From assembly GCA_023415305.1 (NCBI GenBank), contig JAEZKZ010000045.1, positions 124,001-188,000 on the forward strand: a stretch of DNA of 64,000 nt, written 5' to 3'. How positions within the stretch are numbered: position 1 is the stretch's first letter; each line of letters starts with the position of its first letter. This document shows, piece after piece, positions 1 to 9,483 of this stretch. Position numbers and translations under genes: made by a program. The notes under the pieces were generated by a model. It had not been told where the DNA came from and ran no database searches. It saw only the letters and a program-made list of their open reading frames with translations. The stretch comes from Bacillota bacterium (GTDB taxonomy: Bacteria > Bacillota > Clostridia > Acetivibrionales > DSM-1351).

Positions 1-102
1 TGCATCAACATCAGAAATATTATACAATTGGGGTATCTTTTTGATGGAAATTGAGTTGACTTAAAATCAGATATTTCATTTAGTCATTTGGAGGAAGAGA
101 AT

Positions 103-1455
103 ATGGAACAAAAATTGAATTCTTATGTAGAAAAAATGGTAGGTTATATAGATGATGTAAATAAAATCGATGCAGAATATTTCAGCAAGTATAGTGTTAA
201 AAAAGGTCTCAGGAACAGTGACGGCTCGGGAGTCCTGGTTGGACTTACCGAAATAGGTGAAGTACATGGTTATGTCATATATGAAGGAGAGAGAAAAGAA
301 GACGAGGGACGCCTTATTTACAGGGGTATAGACGTAGTTGATCTTGTAAAAGGGTTTCAGAGGGAACAAAGATTTGGCTTTGAAGAGGTTTGCTATCTGC
401 TGATGTTCGGGAAATTGCCAAATAAAGAGCAGCTTGATGAATTCAACCAGCTACTTGGAGGCTTAAGAGCACTTCCAAATGGCTTTACTGAAGATATGAT
501 CCTTAAGGCTCCAAGTTCAGATATAATGAACAAGCTGGCCAGAAGCGTTCTGGTGTCATATTCCTATGATCAGGACCCCGACAGCATTGACCCAAAAAAT
601 CTTTTAAGGCAGAGTATTGAGCTAATAGCACGTTTCCCTACAATGGCTGCTTACGGCTTCCAGGCAAAGTCCCATTATTACGGGGGGCAGAGCCTGTATA
701 TTCATATGCCAAGACCTGATTTGTCCACAGCTGAAAATATTTTGCATATGATTAGACCTGATAACAAATACACTAAAACTGAGGCAGAAATCCTTGACCT
801 TGCTCTGGTACTTCACGCTGAGCATGGCGGAGGCAATAACTCAACCTTTGCCGCAAGAGTTGTATCTTCAACCGAGACTGACACATATTCGGCAATCGCG
901 GCCGCAGTTGGCTCCTTGAAAGGCCCAAAACATGGCGGTGCCAATATAAAGGCTATGGAGATGCTGGAGAATATCAAGGAAAATGTGTCAGACTGGGCCG
1001 ATGAAGATGAAATCAAAACCTATCTGACCAAAATGATGAACAGGGAAGTCTTTGATAAAGCCGGACTTATTTATGGTTTGGGCCATGCAGTGTACACTTT
1101 GTCAGACCCCAGAACAATACTTCTTAAGGAGAAGGCCCACCAGCTTGCTATAGAAAAAGGCCGTGAGAAGGAGTTCCTGTTATATGATGCAGTAGAGAGA
1201 ATAGGGCCTGAAGTATTCGCAGAGAAGAAGGGTACTTCAAAAAATATCTGTGCAAACGTAGATCTCTATTCCGGCTTTGTTTATGATGCTCTGGGAATTC
1301 CAACAGAGCTGTTTACTCCATTGTTTGCAGTAGCAAGAATTGTTGGCTGGTGTGCTCACAGAATTGAGGAAGTGGTGTGTATGCAAAAGATTATCAGACC
1401 TGCATATAAGAGCATTACAAAGCCACAGCCTTTTGTTCCGCTGGAGGAGAGGTAA
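103..1455 (+). CDS. gltA: Citrate synthase (citrate/2-methylcitrate synthase family)
   Basis: Condenses oxaloacetate with acetyl-CoA to citrate in the cytoplasm, feeding the oxidative branch toward 2-oxoglutarate. The 450-residue protein carries the three family catalytic positions: His241 in LHAEHGGGNNS, His328 in GHAVYTLSDPR and Asp387 in NVDLYSGFVYDALGIP. The reading frame opens at a TTG (88), but GGAGG at 90-94 sits 8 bases before ATG 103, so I start there. It stands alone, followed by a strong hairpin and a convergent transporter gene. A 2-methylcitrate synthase role cannot be excluded from sequence alone. Confidence 0.93.
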   Translation: MEQKLNSYVEKMVGYIDDVNKIDAEYFSKYSVKKGLRNSDGSGVLVGLTEIGEVHGYVIYEGERKEDEGRLIYRGIDVVDLVKGFQREQRFGFEEVCYLLMFGKLPNKEQLDEFNQLLGGLRALPNGFTEDMILKAPSSDIMNKLARSVLVSYSYDQDPDSIDPKNLLRQSIELIARFPTMAAYGFQAKSHYYGGQSLYIHMPRPDLSTAENILHMIRPDNKYTKTEAEILDLALVLHAEHGGGNNSTFAARVVSSTETDTYSAIAAAVGSLKGPKHGGANIKAMEMLENIKENVSDWADEDEIKTYLTKMMNREVFDKAGLIYGLGHAVYTLSDPRTILLKEKAHQLAIEKGREKEFLLYDAVERIGPEVFAEKKGTSKNICANVDLYSGFVYDALGIPTELFTPLFAVARIVGWCAHRIEEVVCMQKIIRPAYKSITKPQPFVPLEER

Positions 1456-1483
1456 GGTTAAAATAAAAGGTTAAAATATTAAT

Positions 1484-1541
1484 ATAAATGACACTAAAAA
1501 ACAGACATTCTCCAATATGTCTGTTTTTTAGTGTCATTTAT
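1484..1541 (+). terminator. Long perfect inverted repeat, probable bidirectional terminator
   Basis: Two perfect 25-base arms (1484-1508 and 1517-1541) enclose an 8-base loop. Each arm contains a run of six A or six T, so RNA from either strand has a stem containing a U tract. It lies 28 bases after the citrate synthase stop. Confidence 0.8.
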
Positions 1542-1558
1542 AAATTGCTTCTGAGCTT

Positions 1559-1764
1559 ATGTATGATACTAAAAGAAAGTTATGGGTTGAAGATATTGAG
1601 TTCATAATAAAGCAACTTGATAGGTTGAATTCTGTCATAACTCACTTTTATTGAGTTCAAGAGTAAAAGCAGCTTTTACAATGGATGGAACCTTGTACCC
1701 ACTAAAAGAAGTGGAAGGGGCCATCAAAACAATTTCCGGAAGTCCAAATCGTAAGAACTATTAA
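1559..1764 (+). pseudogene. Possible frameshifted remnant of a small gene
   Basis: ATG 1559 opens 31 codons (MYDTKRKLWVEDIEFIIKQL...) ending at TGA 1652-1654. A second open stretch in another frame runs from 1654 to TAA at 1762-1764 (…KAAFTMDGTLYPLKEVEGAI…). Both stretches read like protein and abut exactly, so one frameshift could join them into a product of about 67 residues. No clear ribosome site precedes the ATG. I do not recognise the family, and it could be chance. Confidence 0.3.
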
Positions 1765-1780
1765 GCATTAGTTCTCATAA

Positions 1781-3154
1781 CTATATAATTCCAGTCATAC
1801 TTAAGAAAACAATAAGTAACAGTACCGGCGTAACAAATTTCAGGAGGAAAAGATACACTTTTATCAGTCTGGCATTATTTAAAGTTCCCTTGTTTGATAA
1901 CTCCTCCCGAACATCATCCTTGTTTAGAAAGTAACCTGTAAAAATGACTATAAGCAAGCCGCCCAAAGGCAAGAGAATATTAGAGGATACACTATCAAAG
2001 AAATCAAAGAAGGTTTGTCCAAATATTTTAAAGTTACTCAACAGACTTGTACTGTTTGCTGACAGAGCGGATGGAACTCCAAAAAGCATAACAACGACAG
2101 CGGTAGTAATAACTGCTTTTCGTCTGGACAGCTTTTTTTCTTCAATAATAAAAGTTATAACAACTTCAAATATTGACATCATTGCAGTAGTAGCAGCGAT
2201 AGCTGTTAACACGAAAAACAGCACTACAAGCAGTCCTCCTAAAGGTATTTTTGAAAATACAAGGGGTATGGTCATAAACAGCAGACCCGGGCCTTGCTCG
2301 GGTTTCATACCAAATGAAAACACTGCCGGAAAGATTGCGATTCCGGCAAGAAGTGAAACTATGGTATCCGATAGTGCTACTTTACCTGAGGTGGCAAACA
2401 GGTTATTGTCGGCAGTAAAATAACTTCCATAGGTAATTATTGTTCCCATGCCAAGAGAAAGCTTGAAGAAGGATAGCCCCAAAGCCATTAGAACAACCTC
2501 TTTTGTTACACTTGAGAAGTCTATTTTAAATAGAAATTTCATTCCGTCCATTGCTCCTGGCAGAAACAATGCCCGGATATCACAAATAATTATCAGAATA
2601 AGCAGAACCGGCATCAAAAGCTTTGTAATTCTTTCAATACCTTTCTTGACTCCGAAGAGTAGTATGGTTGACACAACAATAATGGCTATAATTTGCCATA
2701 TTACAGGGGGAAGAGGTCCTGTGACAGTTTCACTGAATATACTCTCCATCTTATCCATTGACGCATTGCCGAAGGTTCCAGAAATAGCCTTGAAAATATA
2801 AGAATAAACCCAGCCTGCAACTGCACTGTAAAAAAACAGAATAAAAAATGCTGATATTATCCCCATATATCCTATGGTCTTCCAAAACGGATTTTTTGAA
2901 AGCATCTTAAATGCTCCAATTGGATTTTTCCTTGTTTTTCTTCCAACCAACAATTCGCTTACCATTACTGGCAAAGCTACAAATAAACCGCATATCAAGT
3001 ATACGATAAGGAAAGCTCCCCCACCATACTTTCCGGTCATATACGGAAACTTCCATATGTTCCCCAAACCTACAGTAGAACTCAGAGTCGCAAAAAAAAC
3101 GGCCAAACCTGTTGAAAACCGTTCACGTTCAGTAGAAATTTTTCGTTCCTTCAT
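1781..3154 (-). CDS. Sodium:neurotransmitter symporter (SNF) family transporter
   Basis: Predicted Na+-dependent uptake transporter of the LeuT/SNF type, probably for an amino acid or amine, in the cytoplasmic membrane. The 457-residue protein has the family N-terminal signature GLGNIWKFPYMTGKYGGGAF, in which the sodium and substrate sites of TM1 lie, and about 11-12 hydrophobic helices. The frame opens at TTG 3166, but GGAGG lies just before ATG 3154, which I use. It is transcribed toward citrate synthase with the long hairpin between them. Bacterial SNF proteins are often a little longer (about 450-510 residues), so this is the short form. Substrate unknown. Confidence 0.9.
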   Translation of the reverse strand: MKERKISTERERFSTGLAVFFATLSSTVGLGNIWKFPYMTGKYGGGAFLIVYLICGLFVALPVMVSELLVGRKTRKNPIGAFKMLSKNPFWKTIGYMGIISAFFILFFYSAVAGWVYSYIFKAISGTFGNASMDKMESIFSETVTGPLPPVIWQIIAIIVVSTILLFGVKKGIERITKLLMPVLLILIIICDIRALFLPGAMDGMKFLFKIDFSSVTKEVVLMALGLSFFKLSLGMGTIITYGSYFTADNNLFATSGKVALSDTIVSLLAGIAIFPAVFSFGMKPEQGPGLLFMTIPLVFSKIPLGGLLVVLFFVLTAIAATTAMMSIFEVVITFIIEEKKLSRRKAVITTAVVVMLFGVPSALSANSTSLLSNFKIFGQTFFDFFDSVSSNILLPLGGLLIVIFTGYFLNKDDVREELSNKGTLNNARLIKVYLFLLKFVTPVLLLIVFLSMTGII

Positions 3155-3503
3155 ATCAGCCTCCAAAAATCAAACCATTTTTCCAACAATAGATTTACCC
3201 GAATATTTGCTTTAGTACCAAAATTAATGTTAATATTTTTAGCAGAATAGTAATTTATAATACTAAAAACCCTAAAACAAATTAAGATTAAGTTTCAGAA
3301 TAGGGGGTATAACAAAATAAACAATAATTTTTATACTTCATACAGTAGACAATCTGCTTAAAATAAAATATCATATTAAATGTTTTCAGGCATTAAATAG
3401 ATACGATTTAATCTTCAAATATTGCAATGGCGCTTATGGGAGATTTCAAATTATATATTACTTATCAACATCAACAGTTATATTGCTTTTGGAGGGCAAA
3501 TTT
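3155..3503. other. Divergent intergenic region, SNF transporter / pyk
   Basis: AT-rich stretch of about 350 bases holding the promoters of two divergent genes. I find no convincing -35/-10 pair, hairpin or repeat; GGAGGG at 3491-3496 is the pyk ribosome site. Confidence 0.5.
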
Positions 3504-5246
3504 ATGAGAAGAACCAAAATTATATGTACGCTCGGACCAGCTTCTGACGATGAGAACATCCTTAGAAATATGATGCTTGGCGGTATGAACGTAGCTAGAA
3601 TGAATTTTTCGCATGGAAACCATGAACAGCAGAAAAAAAGAGCCGACTTATTTAAGAAAATACGAGACGAACTAAGACTCCCAATTCCTTTACTGCTTGA
3701 TACAAAGGGGCCTGAAATCAGGACAGGTGACTTTAAGGAAGGACAGGCTACATTAAAAGAAAACAACCAATTTATTTTAGTTAATAAAGATATTGTTGGA
3801 GATGAAAACTGCTGTTCTATTACCTATAAGGAATTGTACAGGGATGTATCAAAGGGCAGCAGGATACTTATAAACGACGGTCTTGTAGAACTTGAAGTTT
3901 ATGAGATAAAAAATAAGGATATTTACTGTATTGTTAAAAACGGCGGTGTTGTAGGAGACCGTAAAGGAATAAATGTTCCGGGAGCTGATATCCGACTGCC
4001 ATCTTTAACAAGTCAGGACATTGCCGATATAAAATTCGGAATAGAGAATGATTTTGACATAATCGCGGCTTCCTTTGTAAGAAAGGCCTCTGATGTAGTT
4101 GAGATCAGAAAGGTTCTGGAAAAGAATGGAGGCAGCGATATACTTGTTATATCAAAAATTGAAAACAGAGAAGGAATCAGGAATTTTGATGAGATACTTA
4201 AGGTGTCAGACGGAATAATGGTTGCCCGAGGAGATCTTGGTGTTGAAATCCCTGTGGAAGAAGTGCCTATTGTTCAAAAGAACATAATAGAGAAGTGCTA
4301 CAGAAATGGAAAACCTGTTATAACAGCCACGCAAATGCTTGACTCCATGATACGAAATCCAAGACCAACCCGCGCCGAAGCTAGTGATGTTGCAAATGCC
4401 ATTTATGATGGTACAAGCGGTGTTATGCTTTCCGGAGAGACTGCAGCCGGTAAATATCCCTTGGAGACTATTGCAGTAATGGCCAAAATAGCTGAAAAGG
4501 CAGAAAGCTCCATGGATTACTGGAAAAGATTCACAACACAGCAGACTGAAATCAATACAAGTGTAACAAATGCTATCAGTCATGCTACATGTACAACGGC
4601 TCTTGACCTGAAAGCAGCAGCAATTATATCTGTTACCCAGTCAGGTCACACTGCCAGAATGATTTCCAGATTCCGCCCTGCATGTCCAATAATAGCTACG
4701 ACGGTTAATCCAAAGGTTCAGAGGCAGCTTAACCTTTCCTGGGGAGTTTTACCCTACCTTGTTCCGGTTGCCAATACTACAGACGAGATGTTTGATATGG
4801 GTATTGAAAAAGCTCTGGAATCGGGTCTCGTCAAAAATGGTGAGTTAGCTGTAATAACTGCCGGAGTACCTGCTGGAATCAGTGGTACTACAAATACATT
4901 AAAAGTTCATATAGTGGGTAAAGTATTAGTGCAGGGAGTCGGGATTGGAGAGGTATCCGTTACAGGCGAATTGTGTGTGGCACAAACTGTAAAAGAAGCA
5001 CTTGATAATTTCTCCGATGGAAATGTTCTTGTTACCCCTTCCACAAACAATGAAATGCTCCCAATAATAAAAAGAGCCTCAGCAATTATTGTTGAGGAAG
5101 GAGGTCAGGCTTGTCATGCGGCAACTGTTGGCCTGGCTCTGGATATTCCTGTAATTGTGGGAGCCGATAATGCTACAAGAATACTAAAAACGGGATCTGT
5201 AGTTACAGTTGATGCCGAAAGAGGTCTTGTGCTAAGGTGTGATTGA
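3504..5246 (+). CDS. pyk: Pyruvate kinase with C-terminal phosphohistidine (PEP-utilizer) domain
   Basis: Transfers phosphate from phosphoenolpyruvate to ADP in the last step of glycolysis. Of 580 residues, about 1-470 form the catalytic barrel and allosteric domain (RRTKIICTLGPAS start, MVARGDLGVEIP, ITATQMLDSM). About 500-580 form an extra PEP-utilizer domain with GGQACHAATVGLA, His538 being the family phosphohistidine position. This extension is known in Bacillus-type enzymes. ATG 3504 is chosen for GGAGGG at 3491-3496 rather than the upstream TTG 3483. No phosphofructokinase gene is adjacent, unlike many Firmicutes; lon follows 114 bases later. Confidence 0.97.
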   Translation: MRRTKIICTLGPASDDENILRNMMLGGMNVARMNFSHGNHEQQKKRADLFKKIRDELRLPIPLLLDTKGPEIRTGDFKEGQATLKENNQFILVNKDIVGDENCCSITYKELYRDVSKGSRILINDGLVELEVYEIKNKDIYCIVKNGGVVGDRKGINVPGADIRLPSLTSQDIADIKFGIENDFDIIAASFVRKASDVVEIRKVLEKNGGSDILVISKIENREGIRNFDEILKVSDGIMVARGDLGVEIPVEEVPIVQKNIIEKCYRNGKPVITATQMLDSMIRNPRPTRAEASDVANAIYDGTSGVMLSGETAAGKYPLETIAVMAKIAEKAESSMDYWKRFTTQQTEINTSVTNAISHATCTTALDLKAAAIISVTQSGHTARMISRFRPACPIIATTVNPKVQRQLNLSWGVLPYLVPVANTTDEMFDMGIEKALESGLVKNGELAVITAGVPAGISGTTNTLKVHIVGKVLVQGVGIGEVSVTGELCVAQTVKEALDNFSDGNVLVTPSTNNEMLPIIKRASAIIVEEGGQACHAATVGLALDIPVIVGADNATRILKTGSVVTVDAERGLVLRCD

Positions 5247-5360
5247 TAATTTAATCAAAACTTTAGATAAGAATTATTACTAAGCAAATATATATGCAAT
5301 ATTAAAATAATTTTTTAATAGGCATACTACTTAAGTTTATTATTAAATGAGAGGATAAAT

Positions 5361-7670
5361 ATGGTTAAAACATTACCACTATTACCTTTAAGAGGATTGA
5401 CGGTATTTCCGTTTATGACCCTGTACTTTGATGTGGGAAGAGAAAAGTCCATAAAAGCTCTTGAAGAAGCCATGATAAACGATCAGTTGATTTTCCTGGT
5501 CGCTCAGAAGGATGCTTCTACCGACTCGCCTGGGGAAGAGGATATTTATAATATAGGCACAATTTCAAAGGTTAAGCAGTTGCTTAAACTTCAGGGTGAT
5601 ACCATCCGGGTGCTTGTAGAGGGTATCAGCAGAGCTGAAATAAAAAACATAATACAGAAGGAACCTTTTTTCGTTGTTGAAGTGGTTGAAGGACATGTGG
5701 AGGAAGATTTCGAACCCAATGAGGTTGAAGCACTAAAAAGGCGTTTGGTATCAGTATTTGAAGACTATGTAAAATTAAGCGGAAAAGTGTCTCCTGATAC
5801 GGCTCTATCTGTTGCTGAATTGGATAACATCAGTCAGGTATCGGATATTATTGCAAATAATATCCCACTTAAAGTGGAGCAAAAGCAGGAGATATTGTCT
5901 GAATTCCACCCGTTAAGAAGAATAGAACGGCTGCTGGCAATTATAAGTCAGGAGACAGAAATACTTGAGATTGAAAAAGACATAAATACAAAAGTCAGAA
6001 AACAAATCGATAAAGTACAAAAGGAATATTACCTCAGAGAACAGATGAAGGCTATACAAAACGAACTGGGTGACAGGGACGGTGTAGCCGGAGAGGTTGA
6101 AGAGTATAAAGCAAAACTTGAAAAGGCTGGTCTGCCTGAGGAAGTTGAAAAAAAAGTACTGAAAGAACTTGACAGATTGCTGAAGATGCCATCCGGTTCA
6201 GCAGAAGGCAGCGTAATAAGGACATATGTCGATTGGATATTTGACCTTCCCTGGAATAAATCTACCGTGGAAGATGTCGACCTGGCCAAAGCTGAAGATA
6301 TACTCGAACAGGATCATTATGGGCTTACAAAAGTCAAGGAACGTATTGTGGAATACCTGGCAGTTCACAAGCTCAAAAATGACCTTCGTGGACCGATACT
6401 ATGTCTTGTAGGTCCTCCTGGGGTTGGAAAGACGTCAATAGCCAAATCTATAGCTAAAGCACTTAACCGGAACTATGTAAGGATTTCTCTCGGTGGTGTC
6501 AAGGACGAATCCGAAATAAGAGGACACAGACGTACCTATGTTGGCTCAATGCCCGGAAGAATAATATCTGCCCTTAAGCAGGCAGGTTCTAATAATCCGC
6601 TTATACTGCTGGATGAAATAGATAAAATGAGCAGTGATTTCAGGGGTGACCCGGCTTCAGCCATGCTGGAAGTGTTGGATGCGGAACAGAATTTTGCGTT
6701 CAGGGATCATTATCTGGAATTACCCTTTAACCTATCCAACGCACTGTTCCTGACTACTGCAAACAGCCTTGAAACCATTCCAAGGCCGCTACTGGACAGA
6801 ATGGAGGTTATAACTCTTACAAGCTATACCGAAGAGGATAAAACCAATATTGCTATGAAGTACCTGCTTCCGAAGCAAATAGCGCTCAATGGTCTGACGC
6901 GGAAAAACATAAAGATAGACGAGGATACAATCCGTGATATTATTAATTACTACACAAGGGAAGCAGGTGTCAGAAACCTCGAAAGGGAAATTGGCTCGGT
7001 CTGCAGAAAGGTTGCTAAGACCATAGTGTCCGATAACAAGCGTGTAGTAACTGTTTCAAGGAACAACCTTGAAAAGTATCTTGGAATTAAGAAATACCGG
7101 TTTGATTATGCAAATGAGAAGGACGAGGTAGGTATAGCTACTGGTCTGGCATGGACCCCTGTAGGCGGAGACACCTTATCCATAGAAGTAAATTTGATGA
7201 ACGGTAACGGAAAGCTTGAGCTGACAGGGCATCTGGGTGATGTCATGAAGGAATCTGCAAGAGCTGCAATGAGCTATATAAGATCCCAGTGCAAGGAGCT
7301 GAAAATTGATGAAAGCTTCTATGAAAACAAGGATATTCATATTCATGTTCCCGAGGGAGCAATACCAAAGGATGGCCCATCTGCTGGTATTACTTTGGCA
7401 ACAGCGATGGTTTCGGCCCTCTCAGGCATACCTGTAAACCGTAAGGTAGCTATGACCGGAGAAATAACGCTGAGAGGAAGGGTACTTCCTATAGGCGGTT
7501 TGAAAGAAAAAGTGCTGGCGGCTCATAGAGCTGGCATAGAAACAATAATCCTGCCAATTGATAATAAAAAGGATATTGATGAAATACCTGAGAATGTAAG
7601 AAACTCTTTAAAGTTTATCTGTGCATCGGATATGAAAACCGTCCTTAAAAATGCATTGGTAAAAGATTAG
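5361..7670 (+). CDS. lon: ATP-dependent protease Lon (LonA type)
   Basis: Cytoplasmic AAA+ serine protease that degrades misfolded and regulatory proteins. Residues 1-195 are the LON substrate-binding domain, followed by a coiled coil. The AAA+ module has Walker A GPPGVGKTS (from G351) and Walker B LILLDEIDK. The C-terminal protease domain has Ser674 in PKDGPSAG and Lys717 in GGLKEK as the catalytic dyad. At 769 residues it is normal LonA length. ATG 5361 follows GAGAGG. A terminator closes the unit at 7726-7754. No CIRCE or CtsR site is visible upstream. Confidence 0.97.
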   Translation: MVKTLPLLPLRGLTVFPFMTLYFDVGREKSIKALEEAMINDQLIFLVAQKDASTDSPGEEDIYNIGTISKVKQLLKLQGDTIRVLVEGISRAEIKNIIQKEPFFVVEVVEGHVEEDFEPNEVEALKRRLVSVFEDYVKLSGKVSPDTALSVAELDNISQVSDIIANNIPLKVEQKQEILSEFHPLRRIERLLAIISQETEILEIEKDINTKVRKQIDKVQKEYYLREQMKAIQNELGDRDGVAGEVEEYKAKLEKAGLPEEVEKKVLKELDRLLKMPSGSAEGSVIRTYVDWIFDLPWNKSTVEDVDLAKAEDILEQDHYGLTKVKERIVEYLAVHKLKNDLRGPILCLVGPPGVGKTSIAKSIAKALNRNYVRISLGGVKDESEIRGHRRTYVGSMPGRIISALKQAGSNNPLILLDEIDKMSSDFRGDPASAMLEVLDAEQNFAFRDHYLELPFNLSNALFLTTANSLETIPRPLLDRMEVITLTSYTEEDKTNIAMKYLLPKQIALNGLTRKNIKIDEDTIRDIINYYTREAGVRNLEREIGSVCRKVAKTIVSDNKRVVTVSRNNLEKYLGIKKYRFDYANEKDEVGIATGLAWTPVGGDTLSIEVNLMNGNGKLELTGHLGDVMKESARAAMSYIRSQCKELKIDESFYENKDIHIHVPEGAIPKDGPSAGITLATAMVSALSGIPVNRKVAMTGEITLRGRVLPIGGLKEKVLAAHRAGIETIILPIDNKKDIDEIPENVRNSLKFICASDMKTVLKNALVKD

Positions 7671-7725
7671 TTTATAACAGATTTGCTGGTCAGGGATTGT
7701 CCGTAAAAAACCCATTGTTATGTGT

Positions 7726-7754
7726 AAAAAAAGTGCGTTCCCCGCACTTTTTTT
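7726..7754 (+). terminator. Terminator after lon
   Basis: AAAAAAAGTGCG and CGCACTTTTTTT arms around a 5-base loop, ending in an uninterrupted T run, 55 bases after the lon stop. Confidence 0.9.
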
Positions 7755-8028
7755 AGCGCATAGGATTTATATATTTTGCTTTTGTTGAAAATAATGATAT
7801 ATCCAAGGTTATATAACCTACCATAAAAATGCAATTAAAACAACTTTTTGTCCCTGCCAAGAGGAATAAAACCTTTGGAGAGGATTTATCAGTATCAAAA
7901 AAATAACCGTATAAATCCAAGAAAAAAAGCAGGAATTTTGTTATTTTATATCGAATATACACAATTAGTCCAAAACAGGATTGAATGCTCACTTATGATA
8001 ATTAAGACATAATAATCTGGAGGGGTTT
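7755..8028. other. Intergenic region upstream of the TPR membrane protein
   Basis: Together with the terminator, this makes about 360 bases without a gene. The only notable sequence is a perfect 14-base palindrome AGGTTATATAACCT at 7806-7819, a possible dimeric-regulator site. GGAGGGG at 8019-8025 is the next gene's ribosome site. The rest is AT-rich with no clear promoter. Confidence 0.4.
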
Positions 8029-9435
8029 ATGACCTACTATGGGATTTCGGTTATTATTACAATTTTGGTAACCTCTATGATTGCCTTTTATCTACTGTAT
8101 AAGGCAAAAGAATTAAATCTTGGCATATTGATTTCTATAACTTCAGGTTCCATAGTTTTAGGTTTTTCCTTTAGCCCGGCTTTTAAGTTTATAATGGAGC
8201 TGCTTAGCGAAAGTGTCAATTTAGATAAAAAAGTTGCTCTAATTTTATCGCTGATTGCAGAATTACTTATTTTCTTATTTTTTATCTGCATTCTGTCTTT
8301 GGTGATATCTATAGTAATACCCAAAAAGTTCTCCTCAATAGATTGTGGAATATATATTGATAAGTTTTTTGAAAGTATAAAAAATACTACTTCAAACATA
8401 TTCAAAAAAATGTCTGCTATAGCTGAGAAAACAATAACATTATTGAAAGAAAATGTAAAAAATACATATAATCTAAAAAATAAGTTGAAAAAACCAGTTG
8501 ACACTAATCAAATAATTGATACAATGGGATTAGAAAAAAATGAGAATGGAGTAACTACGCAAGGTACTTCTGACTCATTTGCTAACCTTATTGCGTTTAT
8601 TGAACCCGATAGACAGGAAGCATCTGATAGGACGGAGGCTATCCACACATCAGAGGAGATTCAGGCTGCAGATACAGTGGCAGCTGCTGTCGAAACTGAT
8701 GTTGTCGATATTTTTGATGTGTCTGCAGATAATGAACATATTCCTATAGGGTTTGAAGGAGCTGAAACCGAAAGTACAGAACCTTCAGAGGAACCTGAAG
8801 CTGAGAGTGCAGAGCTTTCAGAGGAACCTGAACCTGAGAGTGCAGAGCTTTCAGAGGAACCTGAAACCGAAAACGCAGAGCTTTCGGAGGTATCTGAAAC
8901 CGAATTCGAGACCGAAAATTACGGCATTGCATATGCCCCTGAGACTGAAACTGAGGGCCTTTCAGTGGAATTTGAACCTCATAATGAAGAGAAATCAGTT
9001 GAACATCGCTCTTATGGAGAGGTTGATGTAATTGAAGCTCAAACTGCTGAGATATTTGATATAGCTGATGAAAAGCAACTTGATGCCGATGTTATACCTA
9101 AAGTTCACATGGAAATTGATAAGATTGAAGATACTAATGGTATGACTGAGGATGATATCAGCAATACTGAAGCTAATGTTCAGTCACTCGTTGTTAAGGC
9201 CTTTGAATATAAAGATAAGGGTAGAAGAGCCGAGGCAGTGGAATACTATATGAAAGCACTGCAGCATAATCCTGATAAGGAAATGCTATTCTGGATAGTG
9301 CTGGATGTATGCGCATTGTATAAACAATTGGGACTTGCATCTTTGGCACAAAGTATACTTGAAGGAATTGTTGAAGAATATGAGGCAGTGATTAAGCCTG
9401 AAATAAAAGAGGAAATTATTAAAAACCTAAAATAA
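8029..9435 (+). CDS. Membrane-anchored protein with acidic 11-residue repeats and C-terminal TPR region
   Basis: I do not recognise a named family. The 468-residue protein has three hydrophobic segments (about 4-24, 32-58 and 68-98), a basic stretch (110-160), then a long acidic, Glu-rich region. That region includes four 11-residue repeats (245-288, type PEPESAELSEE). The C-terminus (about 385-468) resembles tetratricopeptide helices (VVKAFEYKDKGRRAEAVEYY). This suggests a membrane scaffold with a flexible spacer presenting a protein-interaction module. It lies 48 bases before a PRC-barrel gene and is probably cotranscribed with it. Confidence 0.7.
   Translation: MTYYGISVIITILVTSMIAFYLLYKAKELNLGILISITSGSIVLGFSFSPAFKFIMELLSESVNLDKKVALILSLIAELLIFLFFICILSLVISIVIPKKFSSIDCGIYIDKFFESIKNTTSNIFKKMSAIAEKTITLLKENVKNTYNLKNKLKKPVDTNQIIDTMGLEKNENGVTTQGTSDSFANLIAFIEPDRQEASDRTEAIHTSEEIQAADTVAAAVETDVVDIFDVSADNEHIPIGFEGAETESTEPSEEPEAESAELSEEPEPESAELSEEPETENAELSEVSETEFETENYGIAYAPETETEGLSVEFEPHNEEKSVEHRSYGEVDVIEAQTAEIFDIADEKQLDADVIPKVHMEIDKIEDTNGMTEDDISNTEANVQSLVVKAFEYKDKGRRAEAVEYYMKALQHNPDKEMLFWIVLDVCALYKQLGLASLAQSILEGIVEEYEAVIKPEIKEEIIKNLK
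8761..8892 (+). repeat. Four in-frame 33-bp tandem repeats
   Basis: Four 33-base units (starts 8761, 8794, 8827, 8860), each coding 11 residues with consensus PExESAELSEE. The two central units differ at only two positions, so recent expansion or contraction by slippage is likely. Confidence 0.9.
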
Positions 9436-9483
9436 ATTTACTTGGCAGTATAGATTTTTTGGAATTTGAGGGGGTACTTTTTA

